Shown: positions 29,926 to 44,900, counted from the stretch's first letter. The stretch: DNA of 64,000 bases from Owenia fusiformis (GCA_903813345.2 CAIIXF020000001.1:31438644-31502643), one strand, 5' to 3'. Translations and numbers: made by a program. The notes: generated from the sequence alone by a model not told the origin.

Positions 29926-32900
29926 GTAAGTAACATATTATCCTCTTTTAATTTTAATTGCTATTTAAATCTTGCTGATTGATACCTTAGAAATTAGTAT
30001 ATGATCAATGTCATCACTGTGATAATTTTAGTCAATATCATGATTTTCTACTAAGTTTCCATATTTTTACTGCAAACGTCTGCATCAAATTAATTAGTTT
30101 ACTTTTCTATGATATTTGATAAATAAAGTCTTCCATATAGTTTTCAAAGGAATTGTAATAACTCAACACCACTATTTAGTATTTCTAAAACAAAAACTAG
30201 TCCAAAACATAGACTGCAAGGAGAAACCTAAGTCAACACTGACATTATTCACGATGTCATCCATTAAACACAAACCTAAAAACGATGATGAACTTGTAAG
30301 ACTTACACATTGGTATGTTTGAATTCTATATTCATAGTTCAGTGACATATCATACATAAACTCAATAAATGTTTTTTCATGTTCTACTTCATCATTGACA
30401 AGGGTCATATTTGGATTGTCATAAAGAATCCTGTATCATTCTTAATTTCATAATAACATGTTTTCCCAGGGAAAATAACAGAGAATAATATTGATATTCA
30501 AAAATCCCATATCGGATTTGAACGATTTCGTTTCGAATGAACGAGATTCGGACAATTGGGCTTCGGATGTTTGGGTTTTGGACTGATGTAATTCAGACCA
30601 ATGGTGTGTTCTCATGTGTTTCCCTGTCTATTAGTATAACATGCATAGTTGATTTAAAGTATTTCAAATCTTATACTTAATAGGTACCCTGGTAGATGCA
30701 AAGTATCATGCTGACTGCATGAAGAGATGTAAGGCAACGAAAACTGGTATCAAGAAGTGTAGGATGTGGTGCAAGATTCCGAATGTAGGTTAAATATAAA
30801 AACAAGGCTTTAACAATCAAAATATCACCGCCTTCCATTTATTAAAGACTCCGAACTCAAAACGCAGGACGTTCGAATCATTTAATTCAATTAGTACTTA
30901 AAAATATATTAGGTAACATTATGTAATATCGCCAAAACAATTCATTCTTGATTGTTATTCGTTTATCAACGTAATTCCTTCTATACTGTGTAAAATACCC
31001 AGTATCAATCGGACACGCCTGTTAGTTTTGAAGTCAAATGTGGACCATGAAGTTTCGTTTCTTCGTGAGGTTTAAATATCATATGCGATTTTAGACAGCG
31101 CGTGTAGATGGAACATGTTGGAATACATGCATTTCTGAATCTGAGAAACCACAATTCAAAAAATGTCTGGCAATGTGCATTTTAAAACCAGGTAATACCT
31201 AATGAACATTCTCGACTAATTAGACTAATTTGTGATACATGGGGGTGGTAGAGTAGCAAAGATATGAAAGTTAATGCCAATAAAAACGAAATTCATAAAA
31301 TATAGTTACATATCTTGGGCTTTCCCCCTCTTCTTTTGAAGAGGTACTTTAATAAGGTTTAAACAATACCAACAGTATTGAGTCAGACAACAAATAAAAA
31401 ATCACCGGGGTCAAAATGATCTTCCCTCCGACCTAATGTTATAAAAATTACGAAAATCTGATACCAGATACGGTGTCTTGTATTACATTGACTCTCGGCT
31501 ATATTGGCTAGTCTGATAATGAAATATACATAAGGGATATACTAACAGCCAATATACTTAGAGGTATAAAAGACGAAATAAAGGAGGCATAAAAATCTCC
31601 TTTTGCAACTCAACCAGGCTAAAAATCTTAACGTACATGTGCTCTGACTAGCCAATTTTATATATTACATCATTCGAAGGATTATTTTATTAGTTAATTG
31701 CCAGTGGGAGCAGTGGACAGACTGGGGACTGTGTACAGAATGTTTAAAATGCTGTCAGAAACATTGTATACGGACCAGAGGAAAGACACCAACACTTCAA
31801 AGCGGAAAACAGTGCGTGGGGTCTCATATAGAAAACAAGCTGGTAAAATGCAGCAAGATTGATTGCTCGCGTATGTAACTTTATACCACTATCATGCAAA
31901 TTTCCATATGTTAGATCAAAACGTTAACATTTCAACATGTAGCTTTTTAAAGTATTTATTTAAGGGATGCGTATGAAATGTACTATAAGTGTGCTACTAC
32001 ACCATTCTGATTTATCAGAGTCGCTCTTTACCTAACGCTTTTGTCCAAAAGGATAGTAAAGGCTGTGGATCCCACAACGCTACTACACCGTTGCTCATAA
32101 ATATGGAATATAACATTCATCAAATGAGAAGTCATTTAAGCAATTTATTTCCTAAAAATACATAATACATAGGCCTAATTAGTAGCCCGGACAGAATTGT
32201 TCAATGGTCACTTTTTCTTTAATAACTTTTTTCAATTTTCAGAATTATCCAAAACTAATTACATATTTGAAAACTAAAAAACAAAAAAAACATTTAAGGA
32301 ACATCTCTTAATTTATTGATATTATAGGAGTTCAAAGTATGAGTGACGCAAATGCATAATTCATCATTTTGTCTCATATTTGTTCAAAAATGGCAGCATG
32401 TTTCGTGAATTTGAATGTTGAGTTGAAAGTTAATTTTATAAAATGTCATATGCCTATGGGCATCATGCTGCCATCATTACAGTTCTGATGGATCCATGAA
32501 ATATTGCAACTGGCCAATAATCAAATAAAAGAAGTCAAACTATGGAATTTTTTCTGCATCTTTATTCGATTTTCACACTTTTGTATTTGATTACAACCAT
32601 TCGATATTCCAGTCTATTAAAATGATTCGAAACACGTAATAAATTTGTTTGTTTTTACACATTTATATTTGATTTATGTACCTATATATGCGGTAAATGC
32701 ACTTGTATATGCGGTTTATGTTATTCAGTGTTTGGTAAAATATCACATATTTAAGTCCATGTACACACACGAACAAAGACAGTTGACACATATATTTAGA
32801 ACACGCATCAAATACAAATACACTTTAGAACCAAACAATGTTCATTTACCGAACAATCATAGAGTACAAAATAGCACGGACATATAGTGACTTACCCCAC

Positions 32901-35900
32901 ATAATTAATGACATGTTTCGCATAAAATTATGTGGGGTAAGTCACGTGACTTACCCCACATAAATGACACATGCATGTAGCATAAAACCATTCGGTAAAT
33001 CACGTGACCAGTGACGTAGAAATTTCAAAATGGATGAAACAAGCGAGGAAAAAGAATTTGAATACGATTCATATTCACAATCCAGAGAGGAAATTGAGAA
33101 GTTATTAAATCATTACAACAGGCATGAGGCTACATAAGTGATCCTTTGTTAATAGAAGATACGTTTTCGCGATTGGAGAATCACACCAGAGCTCTTTGAA
33201 TATATAGATGGCGAAAGTCACATGGTCGAAGTCACGTGACTTACCCCACATCAAAACAGTGAACAATGGTTTATATAAAATCATTCGGTAAGTCACGTGA
33301 CTTACCCCACAAATGAATATGTTTAGCACAAATGAATATGTTTACCCAATACGAATGGTACTTGGCATCGCACATATTTAAAATACTTATCAAATTTATA
33401 TTTGATCGGGTCGAATACACTTTTGAAGCATCTTACATATTTGTTGTGTAAGACAGTCAATTATATGTGGGATAGTAGGTACTGTTTGTTGTAACTGGTT
33501 TTGTTTATGTTCGGTTTAACTTACTCCGTGGGGTAAAAACCGAAGATATTAATGTTACGAATATTGATGCAATAAATACACTATATCAAACTCCCTGCAA
33601 ATGATCTTGAACTCAGCTCTACTGCAATGTTCGGCGGTTGTGTTCAAGAGGATGTTAAAAGCTGAACCCTAATGTGCGGGGTTTGATGAGACTGAGATTA
33701 GGTTCCCAATCTTTTCAAGAGGCCTAAACAGCCATCTCAGAGGCCCTTGAAAAGCTCAAGAACAATTCACATGCATATAAAGATGGGCCGGGAGGTGTTT
33801 GACTGGAAAAGTCGTTCAAAACGATGGAAGTATGACTCTATAGCTGCACGGGTTAAACTAGGGGTAACAATGGAATGGCCGAAAAACGTTGCCCTGCAAC
33901 ACTTCCAATATAGAGTACAATACAATATACGAACTTTTTCAAGTGTACATACAATTCAATTTAAAACAAAAGGTTTTAAATGCACCCAAAATAGCAGTCT
34001 ACTTGACTTCATAGGCCTATGACATTTCTTGAATATTAGCTTTTTCAACTGAACATTCAAATTCACAAAACATGCAGCCATTTTTGAATGAAGATGAGGC
34101 AAAATGATGAATTATGCATTTGCGTCACTCATACCATAAACGCCTATAATATCAATAAATTAAGAGATATTCCTTAAATAATTTTTGTGTATGTCAGAAT
34201 TTTACTCTAGTGTTCAAATATGTAATCGGTTTTTGATAGAACTGAAAATTGAAAAAGTTATTAAAGAAAAAATGACCATCGAACAATTCTGTCCGGGCTA
34301 CTGTTAAATCTACAAATCAACATTCTATTGAAAAAAAAGTTTTACATATAAGTTAAGGAATTTGCTGTCATTTAGGCTGTCTTCGAAAACTAATACCGTG
34401 ATATCTATCCCCCGCTGTTAACAATATCGACGTTGTTCGAAAACTGTAGCGAGAGCTCTCGAGAACATTGATATGTCGATATGTCGTGTCTGCGTCGATT
34501 CTAAATCCGCGGTTCCAAATATTTACCACGATTTTTCTCCCTCCATTTCTAAGTATTGACCCGGAAGTTCATGAGTCAAAGGTCACCCAAATATCGGCCC
34601 TCGATAATGTGTCGGTAATTCGTCGTGTCTTTCCATTGTTACTGAAAAATCCCGCAGGGATAATGGATTTTTAAATGGAGAATCCGACGGGAACGCGGAG
34701 GGTCCTCGCGTCCGAGTCGATAGCTGGAGATGGTGAAACATTATGAAAGATTATGAAAAATTATGTAAGAGTATGCAACTAATCATTGCTAATAGGTACG
34801 CGTACTAGTTTTCGAAGGCCGTCTTAAAATAGGGCAGTCTTTGCATTTTCAGAACACCCCGATCCAAATTTTAATGAAAAGCGGATCAAAGAAGATAAAC
34901 ATCTTGTCATGAAGAGGGATGTATCCTATATCCCATAACAGCACTAATGTGCAGTATGTCCTCCTAGTGCTGCAATCAGATCATTCATCCCGCGGGGCCA
35001 GCTGTCAATGAGATGTCTGACCCATCTACGAAATAAGGTTCCACTACTCAATCAGGGGAGTACACAACTCTGCTAAATCTTGAGATAGGGCATTCATGTC
35101 ATGAATTGCTGTTTTTCTCATCCCTCGTGTACTTTGCAGGAGCCCGATAAGCTGACTTTGTCATGGCAGCTGCTCCATATTGCCTGCCCTGGGGAAATCC
35201 TGCATAATGCAGCTATCATGCGCAGGGGCTTGATCATGCTGCAGTTGAAATTTACGCCCAGACACTCTGTTTGCATGTGGTACTAAATGTAGGTCCAAAA
35301 GGTCACTGTAGACTCACCAATGGTGTGCGACTCTGCTTGGTGAAGGCCACCTCAACTATAACCACAACCCTCTCCATGAGCTACGTTTAATAAAAATCAG
35401 TTTCCTGTGGAAATATGAAGAGGAAATCACGAGACAATAAACATTTTTATGAACCATATCTATAAAATATTCCATATTTATGAGCGACAGTGTATATAAC
35501 CGTAAAGATAGGTATTTGAATATCAGTCATGATTTTTCCATTAAGAATTGCAATTTACTTATGGATATTATTAATGGCGCTTGTTTATTTGTAGCGTTTA
35601 AGATTAATTGTATTGTTATAGCAAGCATGTAAATATACAATGATAATAAGTTTTGCAACGAAGCACAATAGTAAATTATAACAAGCAATGTTATAAATTG
35701 TGAACAGTAATCCCGAGTCTCGTCTCCATAGCTGTCAATATACCTTAGCCCTAGAGTCCCTAAGCTAATTGCACTAGCGGGAGTAAATATATTCCTCTAT
35801 ACCCCCCCCCTCTCTAAAGTAAAAAAAATGTCATTCGTCTCAGTAGCTATATTTGACCAAATGATTACTTTTAAATGATTACAATTTATTTTATTTGAGA

Positions 35901-38900
35901 TTGTTGATGCATAATTGGATAATTTATCTCCTTTACAATAGAAGATAATCACTTCATTATTACTGAAGGGGTACGTGTATAACACTGGGGTGGACTGACT
36001 TTTTCACATCAGCCCTTAGCACAGGATTTCATTCTGTGTTTTCATTAACTAATACTACTTCCCCTTAGGGGGAATGGTCCGTGTAAAAGTCCACGTGACA
36101 TCATGAATAGAGTGATTGACAACCTGGAAAGACAGGTAACTTATATGGGGTCCAGGAAAATGGGCATGTAAGACATGGCTGCAATGCTATATATGCAATG
36201 TTGATGTGGAAAAGCCAGTCGGTCCTGTAGCTCAGTGGTAGAGCACTTGTCCGGAAAGCAAGGGGTCGTGGTTTCGATCCCCACTGGGGTGGACTGACTT
36301 TTTCACATCAGCCCTTAGCACAGGATTCCATTCTGTGTTTTCATTAACTAATAACAAAATATGAAGAAATTAAATTTCTTTTAATTTACCGTGTCTTGAA
36401 GGTGTATCCCAGCTAACAATTTTACGTTGTGATAACGTCGTCAGAATATATGTCTCAAGTTGTAGCAACGTTAATATGGAACGTTGTAGGTACAGGAAGG
36501 TGTGGACTCGCACAGATGTTTAAAGAACGTTACATTTGACTTAAATATCACGTGTCAGGAACGTAGTAGCGACCTTAACAATTACGTCGCCAAAATAACG
36601 AAACTGTAACGTACTTACATTACGTCATATATACGTGGCCAATCTTAATTTCTGGTAACGTTGATATGGAACGTTGTAGGTACAGGAAGGTGTGGACTCG
36701 CACAGATGTTTAAAGAACGTTACATTTGACTTAAATATCACGTGTCAGAAACGTAGTAGCGACCTTAAAAATTACGTCACCAAAATAACGAAAATGTAAC
36801 GTACTTACATTACGTCATATATACGTGGCCATTCTAAATTTCTGGTAACGTTGATATGGAACGTTGGAGGTACAGGAAGGTGTGGACTCGCACAGATGTT
36901 TAAAGAACGTTACATTTGACTTAAATATCACGTGTCAGGAACGTAGTAGCGACCTTAACAATTACGTCGCCAAAATAACGAAACTGTAACGTACTTACAT
37001 TACGTCATATATACGTGGCCAATCTAAATTTCTGGTAACGTTGATATGGAACGTTGTAGGTACAGGAAGGTGTGGACTCGCATAGATGTTTAAAGAACGT
37101 TACATTTGACTTAAATATCACGTGTCAGAAACGTAGTAGCGACCTTAACAATTACGTCACCAAAATAACGAAAATGTAACGTACTTACATTACGTCATAT
37201 ATACGTGGCCATTCTAAATTTCTGGTAACGTTGATATGGAACGTTGTAGGTACAGGAAGGTGTGGACTCGCACAGATGTTTAAAGAACGTTACATTTGAC
37301 TTAAATATCACGTGTCAGGAACGTAGTAGCGACCTTAACAATTACGTCGCCAAAATAACGAAACTGTAACGTACTTACATTACGTCATATATACGTGGCC
37401 AATCTAAATTTCTGGTAACGTTGATATGGAACGTTGTAGGTACAGGAAGGTGTGGACTCGCATAGATGTTTAAAGAACGTTACATTTGACTTAAATATCA
37501 CGTGTCAGAAACGTAGTAGCGACCTTAACAATTACGTCACCAAAATAACGAAAATGTAACGTACTTACATTACGTCATATATACGTGGCCATTCTAAATT
37601 TCTGGTAACGTTGATATGGAACGTTGTAGGTACAGGAAGGTGTGGACTCGCACAGATGTTTAAAGAACGTTACATTTGACTTAAATATCACGTGTCAGGA
37701 ACGTAGTAGCGACCTTAACAATTACGTCGCCAAAATAACGAAACTGTAACGTACTTACATTACGTCATATATACGTGGCCAATCTAAATTTCTGGTAACG
37801 TTGATATGGAACGTTGTAGGTACAGGAAGGTGTGGACTCGCATAGATGTTTAAAGAACGTTACATTTGACTTAAATATCACGTGGCAGAAACGTAGTAGC
37901 GACCTTAAAAATTACGTCACCAAAATAACGAAAATGTAACGTACTTACATTACGTCATATATACGTGGCCATTCTAAATTTCTGGTAACGTTGATATGGA
38001 ACGTTGTAGGTACAGGAAGGTGTGGACTCGCACAGATGTTTAAAGAACGTTACATTTGACTTTAATATCACGTGTCGGGAACGTAGTAGCGACCTAAACA
38101 ATTACATCGCCAAAATAACGAGACTGTTACGTACTTACATTACGTCATATATACGTGACCAATCTAAATTCCTGGTAACGTTAATATGGAACGTTGTAGG
38201 TATAGGAAGGTGTGGACTCGCACAGATGTTTAAAGAACGTTATATTTGACTTAAATATCACGTGTCAGGAACGTAGTAGCGACCTTAACAATTACGTCGC
38301 CAAAATAACGAGACTGCAACGTATTTACATTACGTCATATATACGTGGCCAATCTAAATTTCTGGTAACGTTGATATGGAACGTTGTAGGTACAGGAAGG
38401 TGTGGACTCGCACAGATGTTTATTAAACGTTACATTATTTTGACTTAAGTTTTACGTGCCAGGAATGTAGAACCAACTTTAACAATGACTTCGCAAAAAT
38501 AACGAAACTGTCATGTACTTATGCAACGTCACATATACGTGCCCGGTTTAAAGTTCTGGTACGTTAATTATGGAACGTTGTAGGTACAGGAAGGTGTGGA
38601 CTCGCACAGATGTTTAAAGAACGTTACATTTGACTTAAATATCACGTGCCAGGAATGTAGTAGCAACCTTAACGACTTTGCCAAAATAAAGAGACTGTAA
38701 CGTTCTTGTCACATACATGGCCAATTTTAACTTTTGGTTACATCAAGTTAGGACAACACGTGCAAGGAATGTTCTCGTAACGTTAATTATGACATCAACA
38801 AGATATAGTGACAGTAATCCGGTAATGACTAACGTCCAGTTAAATGAATCATTACACAATTATATAGCTAATTTAAAGTTCCAGTTCAGGAAGATGTAGA

Positions 38901-41900
38901 CACCGATGTTCAGTAAAATTATATATAACACACTAAGCCTAACATTTTCACATGTGAAGGTAAAAGACAACTAACTTATGCTTTGACTTATTAACAAATG
39001 TATATTGTTTTTCCAATAATTAATGAGTTAATACACAAGAACTTTTTTGAGCATCTAGATAGAGAATATTGACACACAGAATTGAACTTAAAGAAAAGTC
39101 TCGTATGTCATCTTTCAAAAATCTATCCTATCATTAATAAGTTTTATTAAGTATTTTATTAACCCCTAAACGGTTAGGGAGGTGGGTTGAAAATGAATTT
39201 GAAAACTTGTTATCTTTCCAATGATACCTAATATATAGAGGTTATTTAATGGGAGATTTTTTATACAGGGTATATCTGAGGGAAATATACCGGTACCGGT
39301 AAATAGGGTATTTACCGAGGGATATACCTTGTATCAAAAATCGAGCATTTAATAACTGATTTATCCTATACTTAGTAGATTATGAGAATTAAATATGCAT
39401 TGAATGTTAGGGTACCCTAATGTAGTAATTCAAACGATAATTTCAATCAAAACATGAATATTTTATTTAAAGTCCTCAAAGATTTTTGTTTTTTTAAAAC
39501 TCAACAGCTTTTAACATTTTAAAGTGTATGAAAATAATATTTATCCAATAGAGCCAAAGTGTATCCCGGGAATTAAAAAAAAGCACCGAAAGAAATTCCC
39601 GGGGATTGCTGATGAGCGGATGATATATAGTATATCTCCCACTCAACTCAGTGGGAGATATATATAACACCCGCTTACCTTAGATATCAATTATATTCCT
39701 GCATGTTATTTACCTTTAACACTACTAAGTATGGGATAAACCCTTGTTTGATATTTCGATATTCCATTTCCGAGATTGTGTCCAAATCTCGGCAGATCTG
39801 TTCGCCCGCCTTTACTATGAATGTAATTATCTATAGCCTAACTGTTTAGGGGTTATATTGTTATTTTTCTGAACGGAATGAATAAATACTCTAATTTGAG
39901 CTTGAACAAATGCTCTATTAGTTAACAAGGTATTGATTGTCAATAAGCAATAATGACCATTTTAAGTGGGGAATAAAGGATGAGTCTGGGAATGAGTCTT
40001 GATATTGACTTAGGAAATATTGAATATTGTAGTGTCTGAAAAACCAACTCAATCACACATATTATTAAGCTTGAATGGTATTTCTTGAAAAGTGAATTGG
40101 TGTTGATCTGAGTAATCAAGGGATTATAGTCACTCAAAGTTATGAGCATCCAGTTTTGACACTTCAATTGTGTTGGTGAAATTATACATATTTCATTCAA
40201 ATTCATGCTGAGCACAACATTTTGGTTTCAATTTTATAATCTCTGCATGACCCTGGTGATGAAGAGTCGGAATCAGTCAAAAAAAAACTGGAAAACTGTG
40301 CTCATTGAGAAAACTAAAAGTGAAGCTACTTTTTTCTGATATTTCTTATATAAAATGGCAGCCATCTTACTTCTTCCACTTCAAATTAAACTGGCGGGAA
40401 ATTCAAAAGTTTGAAAAAAAATTAAATCCTAAAATATATTTAAAAAATATGATTTTTTTTAAAATTCTTCATGGGCCTTTTAAGTTATTTTTATTTTACA
40501 TGTCATACATGTTGCAATTGGTGTTTCTTTCTATGATAATGATTATTTGTTTTCTGTTAGGATACTTATTTTGACTCTCAGCAAAACTCATGAAAAAGTA
40601 AATATACTTAACAAATATAACTAGGACAGTTATAAAAATCATATTTCACATCCATTTAACTGAGGGACCAAAAGGGCATATATCCAGACTCATCCTTTAG
40701 AAAAATTGCATGTTTCAGTATTAAACCATTATAGCTATGCAATCTTAAAAGTACTGTCTCGTTACTTGTTATAGAGATAAAAAAAAACTGGCTTGCAGAT
40801 ATTGTTTATGCTAAGTGTTCATTTTTCCTTGAAAGCATGAGCTCTCATTGGTCCTCATCACTTCCCAAATGTTTCTTTAAATGACTCAGCTCAGTCGTTG
40901 TTTCCCTGGGTGCATGTTTAACACATTGCCATTTCTGCTTGTTTTTGAACATTTTCCTGGAAAAAATCAATCTATTGAAAAGTATGAAATGTAACCTGTA
41001 TACCCATACCCACTCTGTATATTTTGCAGTGTCATTTTCAACCAAAATTGACCTAGCGATCTATTCTTTACAATCTCAGATACAATATGTCTCAAAGGTC
41101 TACAATGTGTTCTAAATCAGTAAGTTATCAAGGATTAAAAGTGCAAAAATCGGGAAACTATGGAAGCCATATAAAATACATATTTGTAAAATTCTTTGGT
41201 AAAATTCTCTAGTATTCCTGAAGTAAAGTATGCACTTTAGATTTTTAGAATATAGAATGACAAGGATCTTGCTAGATTTGATTCTGCCTTAAACTTAATA
41301 TATATATATACATGATATATAAAATACTACTATAATGAATAATATAGATTAACCTGGACTTACAGAAGTCACTTTCCTCACACCTCCCAAAGCTCAGAGG
41401 ACTCTTCTGACTAACTTCAAAAAACGTCAAATGTTCCATTCTGCTTGTACTGCTAGTTTGTCTGAAATATTTTAGAGACTTTTAGTATAAACATTATATT
41501 AGTTGGTTATCTGAAAATGCACCTGGGGTGTTATCTTTCTTCCACCAGATCTGATCTTTGTCTCAGGAGACTTTTTGGGACTACTCTTGAGTAAAACAAT
41601 CCCTATGCTCATCTGTTTATAGATCCCTAGTAGCTTTTCATACTATCCTTTTGTATTTCTAGAATCACATAGCCAAAACATTCCTCCGTTGACTCTGATA
41701 ATCTTCATCCAATGATCTAACTACAGATTGATTTATTAAAATATTCTGTTGGATACTTATTTGAAATATTGGAACAGTAGAAAAGTAGATACCTGAGAAT
41801 GACTCTTAACTTTCCTAGAAAAAATATGTTAACGAACGAAAATAATTTTGAGAAGGACTGAAATGTCCCTGTTCTATCACAATGAATGTATAGCGCAAGT

Positions 41901-44900
41901 CATTGAAGGACTACCTTAAAAGCACATTATAAGCTTGATTAAGCCTGCATTACTGCATATTATGCTTTGATAAAGGAAAAATGATAGAAACTCAGCACTA
42001 AATCGTAAATTATTTTCCCTTAAAGTAATGCATATCACATGTTCACAATAGATAAGTCAGCTAATAGTTTGAATTTTTGCCAGGATTATAAAGGATTTTA
42101 CGATAACTTGCAATATTCCTGAGTGTTCCGAGAGATAATGTAGGCCTACCTGATTAGCATGGAACACCACTCATCTCAACACAAGGGTCATCTCAGGGTT
42201 ATCATGGGTGAAAGCTACAACATCCTGGTTCATCTCCTACTCCTGAAAACAGAAAAGGTAGATGGAAAAATAGAGGACAATACTAGTACTTTAAAAGACT
42301 GTTACTTTATTTTATACTTTTATTTCAAATTATATCCACAATTGTCTGGGTTTATCGGCAGAACAAAGACATTTTCTTTTTTAATCACAATAATTGTGTG
42401 TAATTGTCAGTAAAATGGGGAATCCCCTTTTAAATCCAACCGCCATCTTGGAGAGTGATGGAATATCCCTCGATGAAAAAGAAAAATGTTCCCGTTCTGC
42501 CGATATACCCAGACAATTGTGGATTCAGCTACACGAAAAGAATGCTAAAATACCCAGGAATCTATTGAAGAACTGAAGGTATCTTAAGTTTAAGGGGCGT
42601 AGATTATTCTCCCAAGTTGTAATTGTACAGGTAAAAGATTGCGCTCAATGCAGGACTATAGTCCTGGCACGGGATAAGCTTTAACATTACAACGGTCATG
42701 ACAGGCCATGCAATATAAAAATATAGCATTGTTACGGTTATATCAGGCTATCATGATAAAAGTACCACGGTCATGGCAGGATCCTTACGAAACTTAAAAC
42801 ACTTAATAACATGGTGACAGTTGTGCCAGGCATAAGTCAACAGATAGGGTCTCCATTTGATTGCTTATTTTTTAAATTCAAAGTAGATCTAGTTCCAAAC
42901 ATTAAATAAAAATATGTAAAATATACATCTTTTAGAGGATACATGTATGTATCTAGACAATATTGGAAACTATGGGCTTTCAGATTATGATTAGTCTAGG
43001 AAATGGTAATACAAAATCCACCTGCCATTTTATGTAGACTATTATAAATAAAAAGTTCCTGCTATACCTTCATCATCTGTGGTTTCGTGGAGTCTAATGA
43101 CTCTACCCAAATGTATGTGGGGAACAAACAGATTCGCCATCCTGATGATAAATAGTTCTCACGTCTTGTTGCTGATATGGGATATTTACGATTAGCCTAC
43201 CCTGGGCCTATAAAGCTGTTTTCTCTAAAAAAAATGTCAACTTATTTTCGAAATATCCAATAAAACCATCGACATCGGCTCCAACCGTCGTTGTTTAGCA
43301 GTTTGGACTGATCTACATATGGAATATACCTGACACTGTGTTCTGTTTCATTGAAAGACAATAAACTAAGATGTATAATGGTTTTTATGTCTAAAATATA
43401 TTGTCGGTTGTCCGTTGGAAATTTCAAACAAAATGGCGCTGTTCTCACTGGCGCTTACCATCTATCACGAAATAAAATGCATGGTATCACGAAATAACAC
43501 AATCAATTGCTAGAATACATGTACCGTAGTAATAGAATCAAATCAGATAGATAATACAACAGTTACGTGATCCAAAGTGTTGTTACCACTGTTGTACGTT
43601 AATTGTTCACGACTCTAGACGTACAGAACGTCAAACTTTTGACAGTCGAAACGTCTGCAATAATCCACGGTAAAACAACGTCGGAGAAACGTTTTATCTA
43701 CATCCATATTTCCACTCTCACATCGTTAAGTTCATCTGTGTGAGCCAACACATTCCTGTGCCTATTAGTAGTGCCTATACCGATTAGTATTTAAAGTTAC
43801 CACAACTCGAGGCATACCTGTATGTAATGTATTATATATTTAACATTTACTTCACGTCACAAATTAAACGAATTCGTTGAGACCACAACGTCTTTGTCAC
43901 GTTTTCTACACTTACAAATATCTTTCACATTTAAAACACCTTTCGTCAACGTCAAAATTAACCGTTTCGACAACGTTGCAAATAAACCAATTTCTGGTGA
44001 GAACACAACGTCTTTGTAACGTTTTCTGCACTTACGAATATTTTTTACATTTAAAACACGTTTCGACAACGTTGAAATTAACCGTTTGCACTACGTTGAA
44101 AATGAACAATTTTGGTGAGCACATGACGTCTTTGTAACGTGTTTTACACTTACACATATTTTTCACATTCAAACCATGTTTTGACAACGTTACAATTAAC
44201 CGTTTTCACTACGTTGCAAATGAACCAATTTGCAAATATCTTTCACATTTAAAACACGCTACGACAACGTTAAATTTTACCGTTTACATAACGTAGCAAA
44301 TGTACCAGTTTGGTGAGAAAATGACGTCTTTGTAACGTGTTTTACAATAACAAATATTTTTCACATTCAAACCATGTTTAGACAACGTTACAATTAGCCG
44401 TTTTCACTACGTTGCAAATAAACCAATTTCTGTTGAGAACACAACGTCTTTGTAACGTTTTCTGCACTTACGAATATTTTTCACATTTAAAACACGTTTC
44501 GACAACGTTGAAATTAACCGTTTGCACTACGTTGAAAATGAACAATTTTGGTGAGCACATGACGTCTTTGTAACGTGTTTTACACTTACACATATTTTTC
44601 ACATTCAAACCATGTTTTGACAACGTTACAATTAACCGTTTTCACTACGTTGCAAATGAACCAATTTGCAAATATCTTTCACATTTAAAACACGTTACGA
44701 CAACGTTAAATTTTACCGTTTACATAACGAAGCAAATGTACCAGTTTGGTGAGAAAATGACGTCTTTGTAACGTGTTTTACAATAACAAATATTTTTCAC
44801 ATTTAAACCATGTTTAGACAACGTTACAATTAACCGTTTTCACTACGTTGCAGATGAAACAAATTTGGTGAGAACACGACGACTTTGTGACGTTTTCTAC

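Larger units (their letters stand above)
32086..35492 (-). mobile_element. Decayed Tc1-like transposon with nested insertions
   Basis: Left end CACCGTTGCTCATAAATATG after TA 32084-32085; right end ATATTTATGAGCGACAGTG before TA 35493-35494, inverted to the left. Inside the right half lies a broken transposase on the - strand. Two other inverted-repeat elements (32181-34302 and 34373-34826) are inserted in its left half, so the ancestral element was about 0.8 kb in its present deleted form. Confidence 0.7.
38931..43560. other. Centre of the composite element; no gene recognised
   Basis: Apart from the MITE at 39160-39855 and a degenerate minisatellite at about 42650-42840, only AT-rich DNA with short unrelated ORFs (40305-40574, 42159-42413, 42394-42576) that lack motifs or splice context. 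Confidence 0.45.

Noticed and set aside
36223-36295. A functional tRNA gene (A and B boxes present, possible GGA anticodon)
   Set aside because: No U at the position before the anticodon, poor acceptor pairing, and the sequence runs straight into a body repeated at 35983; a SINE head fits better.
38022-38448. Two related 75-78-residue ORFs
   Set aside because: They are the same phase of consecutive 190-bp satellite units.
36410-38930. CRISPR-like array
   Set aside because: Units are contiguous 190-bp satellite copies with no unique spacers, in animal DNA.
43857-44137. Overlapping ORFs on both strands
   Set aside because: Products of the 119-bp array; no family match.
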